Of a stretch of 7,114 nucleotides of DNA, positions 4,930 to 7,114 are shown piece after piece. This stretch comes from DAOUMF01 sp034408935 (GTDB taxonomy: Bacteria > Chloroflexota > Dehalococcoidia > SM23-28-2 > RBG-16-64-32): assembly GCA_034408935.1 (NCBI GenBank), contig DAOUMV010000005.1:1-7114 (forward strand). Direction: 5' to 3'. Made by a program: the position numbers and the translations under genes. The notes beneath the pieces were generated by a model that was given only the letters and a program-made list of their open reading frames with translations, had not been told where the DNA came from and ran no database searches. How positions within the stretch are numbered: the first letter of the stretch is position 1; every line of letters begins with the position of its first letter.

Positions 4930-6360
4930 TCAGACGCTGGCGGGAGCGGGTGGGGCGAGAGCCCTGGCCGGGTGTTTGGGTAGAACCACGAAGAAGGTGC
5001 TGCCCGTGCCTCCGGCTGCGTCCTCCACCCAGATGCGGCCGCTGTGCAACTCCACTACGGACTTGGCGATTGCCAGGCCAAGGCCGAGGCCGGAGTGGTC
5101 GCCCCGGTAGAACGGCTCGAAGATCAGCTCCCGCTCCTCCTGAGACACGCCGGGGCCGGAATCGGTGACAGCGATGATCGCCTCGTTACTTGCTTCCGTG
5201 ACGCGGACGTCGAGGCGGCCGCCGGCCGGCGTATGGCGCTGGGCGTTGGAAAGGAGGTTGAGGAGGACCTGCTCAAAGCGCCGCCGGTCCACCAGCACAG
5301 TCAGCTCCGGATCCTCGACCTGCACCGACAGAGTCTGGCGCTTGGCGGCGAGCAGGGGGTTAATGAGGGCGACAGCACTGGACACCAGATCCTGGGCCGG
5401 CAGCGGCTCCAGCTCCAGCCGGGGGGCGAACTCGTCCTGGCGTGAGGCGTCCACCAAGTCGGCGACGAGTGCCGCCAGGCGGTTAGCACCCTTGGCGATA
5501 GTGCGGGCGAGACGGGCGCGCACGCCCTCGCGGTCCACCTGCTCCTCCTCCTCCAGCAGCATCTCCGCCGCCGTGCGCACGGAAGTAAGGGGGGTGCGCA
5601 GCTCGTGAGAGACGGTGATCAGGAGGTCGCCCTTCATTCGGTTCAGCTCCTGGAGGCGGCGGGAGCTGTCCCGTTCGCCCTCGTAGAGGCGACAGTTGTC
5701 CAGGGCCAGGGCTAGCACCATGCCCAGGGAGGACAGAAGACGGTGGTCCTTGGCGACCGGGTTGTCTCCAGAGGTGGTGATGGCCAGCAGCCCCCTGGAG
5801 CGGTCTTGAGACAAGAGGGGAACGTAGATGACGCGCTCCGCGGGGAAGGCGGCCGCGAACCAGGGATCGCCAGCCGCCGAGGGCTTGGTGAGGACGCGGC
5901 CGTGGTCCACGGCTTCCTTCATGGAGCGGGCGGCAAGGGAGATGGGGGAGGCCGACAGGAGCCAGCCGTCGGGCATGCCGCAGGCCGCCACCGGCTCCAG
6001 CTCCTGGCCGTCATTGTCCAGCCAGGCGACCACGACGGCCCGCGGGCGCAGGAACAGCGCCAGCAGGTCGGCCGCCTCCTGGCAGGCCTGGCGGAAGTCG
6101 TGGATCGCCGCCAGCCTGTAGCCCAGGATGTGAGGATAGACATGCCGCCGCCGCATGCGGTACTCCCATCGGGAGGCCAGCTCCACCGCGACGAAGGTCA
6201 GCAAGGCCGGGCCCAGGGCGGCTATGAGCTCCTGGGGTGAGAGACGAAAGACGAAGACGTAGAGGGGAAGGATTGCAGCGACGAACGAGACAATCAGGGC
6301 ATATGCGAAACGCTTGGCGTTCCGCACTTCCCGCATCGGATCAGGATGCAACTTTAGCAC
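4930..6360 (-). CDS. Membrane-anchored GAF-domain sensor histidine kinase
   Basis: The 476-residue product is a two-component sensor kinase. Two membrane segments lie near residues 18-38 and 44-61. A GAF-like sensory domain follows at about 85-228 (from HDFRQACQEAADLLALFL to GLLAITTSG and LALALDNCRLYE). Next is HisKA with the phospho-acceptor His252 in SHELRTPLTS. The HATPase domain has the N box LLNLLSNAQRHTP (366-378, Asn372), G1 VTDSGPG (398-404), F box FEPFYRG (414-420) and G2 GLGLGLAI (424-431). All catalytic boxes look intact. The ligand sensed by the GAF domain is unknown. The loop between the membrane segments is only a few residues, so sensing is probably cytoplasmic or intramembrane. 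The start is GTG at 6360, with GAGGGA upstream at 6367-6372; an ATG at 6336 lacks a Shine-Dalgarno. No response regulator is adjacent, so it is an orphan here. The Ala/Pro-rich C-terminal tail is not conserved. It precedes recF by 40 bases, possibly as a co-transcribed pair. Confidence 0.93.
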   Translation of the reverse strand: MLKLHPDPMREVRNAKRFAYALIVSFVAAILPLYVFVFRLSPQELIAALGPALLTFVAVELASRWEYRMRRRHVYPHILGYRLAAIHDFRQACQEAADLLALFLRPRAVVVAWLDNDGQELEPVAACGMPDGWLLSASPISLAARSMKEAVDHGRVLTKPSAAGDPWFAAAFPAERVIYVPLLSQDRSRGLLAITTSGDNPVAKDHRLLSSLGMVLALALDNCRLYEGERDSSRRLQELNRMKGDLLITVSHELRTPLTSVRTAAEMLLEEEEQVDREGVRARLARTIAKGANRLAALVADLVDASRQDEFAPRLELEPLPAQDLVSSAVALINPLLAAKRQTLSVQVEDPELTVLVDRRRFEQVLLNLLSNAQRHTPAGGRLDVRVTEASNEAIIAVTDSGPGVSQEERELIFEPFYRGDHSGLGLGLAIAKSVVELHSGRIWVEDAAGGTGSTFFVVLPKHPARALAPPAPASV

Positions 6361-6495
6361 TGCTCGTCCCTCAGTAGAGATGGCGAACAGGGGAAAACGG
6401 TTACAGCGGCTGTCGCCGGGAGCTACGAAAGAAGACGCTCTCGAGTCTGAGTGATTGCTCGCGGGGGTGCGGCGATGAGACCCAAGAGCGTCAAG

Positions 6496-6524
6496 GCTCC
6501 GACAGTTGCGGCCCTGTTCGGAGC
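6496..6524. other. Strong hairpin in the intergenic region
   Basis: GCTCCG (6496-6501) pairs with CGGAGC (6519-6524), and ACAG (6502-6505) pairs with CTGT (6514-6517). This gives ten base pairs with one bulged T and an 8-base loop. No T-run follows on either strand, so it does not look like an ordinary terminator. An operator or an mRNA leader structure are both possible. Confidence 0.4.
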
Positions 6525-6588
6525 AAATCCATTATGAGGAAGAATACATGAAGTTGTCAAGCCGATTATGTGAAGGCTAGCTAGCGGT

Positions 6589-6621
6589 TTCTCCACAATC
6601 TGCTGGCATTTTTGTGGACAA
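6589..6621. promoter_or_regulatory. Facing pair of DnaA-box-like 9-mers
   Basis: TTCTCCACA (6589-6597, plus strand) and TTGTCCACA (6621-6613, minus strand) each differ from the E. coli DnaA box TTATCCACA only at position 3. TTGTCCACA is the preferred box in high-G+C Streptomyces. Together they make an imperfect inverted repeat (TTCTCCACAA / TTGTGGACAA) with a 13-base spacer, next to an A+T-rich stretch. DnaA binding could serve transcription control or, less likely, replication initiation. A plain hairpin or another regulator's operator are alternatives. Confidence 0.4.
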
Positions 6622-6667
6622 CTCTCCTCGGCACCTTCCCAATTCCCTCGTGCCTCCCTTAAACGCT

Positions 6668-6699
6668 ACCGGCCGGAGCGCCTGAGCACCCCGGCCGGT
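6668..6699 (-). terminator. Terminator-like hairpin downstream of the LPPTG protein gene
   Basis: ACCGGCCGG (6668-6676) pairs perfectly with CCGGCCGGT (6691-6699) across a 14-base loop, giving a nine-base-pair, almost all G+C stem. It lies 21 bases after the TAA of the leftward surface-protein gene. On that strand the stem is followed by AGCGTTT, only a short T-run, so termination is plausible but not textbook. Confidence 0.55.
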
Positions 6700-6720
6700 C
6701 CAGCTACGAGACTCTAGTCG

Positions 6721-7114
6721 TTAGCGGCCGCTGTCCCCGCGGCGGTTGCCCCAGACGATCGATACGCTGCCCCCGATGAGAGTGACGCCGATCAGGGCCA
6801 GCAGGATCAGGTTAGCGCTGTCCCCGACCAGCGGACTGAGACCGCCCGTGGGCGGCAGAGCCACCGGAGCAACGGTCGGCCTCGGAGTGGCCGCGAGAAC
6901 GGCTGGCGTGGATGTGGGGGTAGGGGTGGGGGTGGGCGTGGCCGTAGCCGCAGGCGCTGTAGGCGTGGATGTGAGCGTAGGGGTCGACGTGGGCGTCGAC
7001 GTGGCTGTGGGCGTAGGCGTGGGGGTGAGCGTAGGAGTCGGTGTGGGCGTGGGCGTGGGCGTTGGCGTGGGTGTCGGCGTCGGTGTGGGCGTGGGTGTGG
7101 GTGTGGGTGATGTC
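6721..7114 (-). CDS. Sortase-type surface protein, C-terminal part (Thr-Pro linker and LPPTG anchor)
   Basis: The gene enters from the right edge; the last 130 codons and a TAA stop are visible, with the frame set by the first full codon at 7113. Visible residues 1-71 are a Thr-Pro-rich linker, mostly alternating T and P with some S, A and L. Residues 72-85 are an Ala/Pro-rich segment. LPPTG (86-90) follows, then a membrane segment of about 20 residues (LILLALIGVTLIGG to IVWG, about 101-121) and the tail NRRGDSGR. This order of motif, hydrophobic helix and Arg-containing tail is the cell-wall sorting signal cut by sortases between Thr and Gly. TP linkers commonly space surface domains from the envelope, including in Chloroflexota. 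The functional N-terminal domains are outside the window, so the role is unknown. No start codon is visible. Codon use in the linker (ACG/ACA/ACC with CCC/CCT/CCG) varies, which favours selection on the protein sequence. No sortase gene is in the window. Confidence 0.85.
   Translation of the reverse strand, partial: TSPTPTPTPTPTPTPTPTPTPTPTPTPTLTPTPTPTATSTPTSTPTLTSTPTAPAATATPTPTPTPTSTPAVLAATPRPTVAPVALPPTGGLSPLVGDSANLILLALIGVTLIGGSVSIVWGNRRGDSGR
6748..6858 (-). other. Cell-wall sorting signal: LPPTG, membrane helix, charged tail
   Basis: LPPTG is encoded at 6858-6844. The membrane helix is encoded at about 6810-6748, followed by an Arg-Arg tail. The motif fits LPxTG exactly, with Pro at the variable position. 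The roughly ten residues between motif and helix (GLSPLVGDSA) are typical of sorting signals. Confidence 0.8.
6901..7113 (-). repeat. Degenerate Thr-Pro-coding repeat tract
   Basis: About 71 codons are built on a 6-base unit coding Thr-Pro (ACN CCN on the minus strand; GTGGGC-like on the plus strand). The tract is purest at the right edge and becomes more degenerate toward the LPPTG motif, with Ala, Ser and Leu replacing some Pro. Such tracts can change length by slippage and may also cause assembly breaks. Confidence 0.85.

Larger units (their letters stand above)
6361..6720. other. Long intergenic region between histidine kinase and surface-protein genes
   Basis: About 360 bases hold no supportable gene. 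From left to right they contain the kinase's Shine-Dalgarno, a strong hairpin (6496-6524), an A+T-rich stretch (about 6525-6575, near two thirds A+T by count, in a G+C-rich window), the palindrome GCTAGCTAGC (6576-6585), two facing DnaA-box-like 9-mers (6589-6621) and a terminator hairpin (6668-6699). The kinase promoter must lie here, but no clear -35/-10 pair was found; TGTAAC near 6400 on the minus strand is only a weak candidate. No tRNA-like or riboswitch-like fold was recognised. Confidence 0.6.

Noticed and set aside
6475..6537. A 20-codon plus-strand open frame (MRPKSVKAPTVAALFGANPL)
   Set aside because: It has only a weak purine run upstream, overlaps the 6496-6524 hairpin and has no independent support.
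6548..6580. A 10-codon plus-strand open frame preceded by GAGGA
   Set aside because: The Shine-Dalgarno spacing is good, but the frame is too short to separate from chance and no neighbour makes sense of it as a leader peptide.
6828..6846. Third copy of the CGGACTGAG motif seen in the first REP hairpin
   Set aside because: It lies inside the coding sequence of the LPPTG protein and forms only a four-base-pair stem, so the match looks accidental.
6901..7113. CRISPR-like or minisatellite array
   Set aside because: There are no spacers of regular size. The repeat is a 6-base codon pair in frame with a coherent surface-protein C-terminus.
1..7114. tRNA, rRNA, riboswitch or insertion-sequence transposase genes
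   Set aside because: The non-coding gaps were read on both strands and none showed a cloverleaf, a known riboswitch core or a transposase motif.

Overview
The window is G+C-rich (roughly two thirds by eye) and densely coded. Five clear protein genes are fully inside it and two more are cut by its edges. The gene set, the G+C level, threonine-proline linkers on a cell-surface protein and REP-like hairpins with a GACnnnnGTC core together suggest Chloroflexota, perhaps Dehalococcoidia or a relative. This is inference from family knowledge; no rRNA or other direct marker is present.

Left part (1-2486). The 3' part of a TrkA-domain protein, most likely the cytoplasmic end of a K+ channel, runs rightward. 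It ends in a CTAG whose two strands supply the stop codons of both this gene and the leftward gene beyond it. That neighbour is a family III (CaiB/BaiF) CoA-transferase with the catalytic Asp at residue 169. Upstream of it, in the same direction, lies a small VOC-fold protein related to methylmalonyl-CoA epimerase. The two may form an acyl-CoA metabolism unit, but a 145-base gap with a good sigma70-type promoter suggests the transferase can be transcribed alone.

Middle (2487-4929). A 268-base divergent intergenic region holds two perfect 8-bp hairpins resembling a REP pair, and the promoter of a rightward diacylglycerol-kinase-family lipid kinase. The lipid kinase converges on a leftward recF, with 35 bases between stops and inverted repeats across the junction. 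The lipid kinase and recF share an unusual start: no Shine-Dalgarno, and a -10 hexamer exactly six bases before the start codon, as expected for leaderless mRNAs.

Right part (4930-7114). Directly upstream of recF, on the same strand, is a two-TM, GAF-containing sensor histidine kinase without an adjacent response regulator. A 360-base non-coding region follows. It contains a strong hairpin, an A+T-rich stretch, a facing pair of DnaA-box-like 9-mers and, at its far end, a terminator-like hairpin for the last gene. That gene runs leftward off the window edge. It encodes the C-terminus of a surface protein: a long Thr-Pro linker, an LPPTG sortase motif, a membrane segment and an Arg-containing tail.

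No complete new system is evident. The most useful leads are the sortase-anchored TP-linker protein, the two matching leaderless starts, the DnaA-box pair upstream of the histidine kinase-recF pair, the REP-like pair, and substitutions in conserved motifs of RecF, the lipid kinase and the VOC protein.
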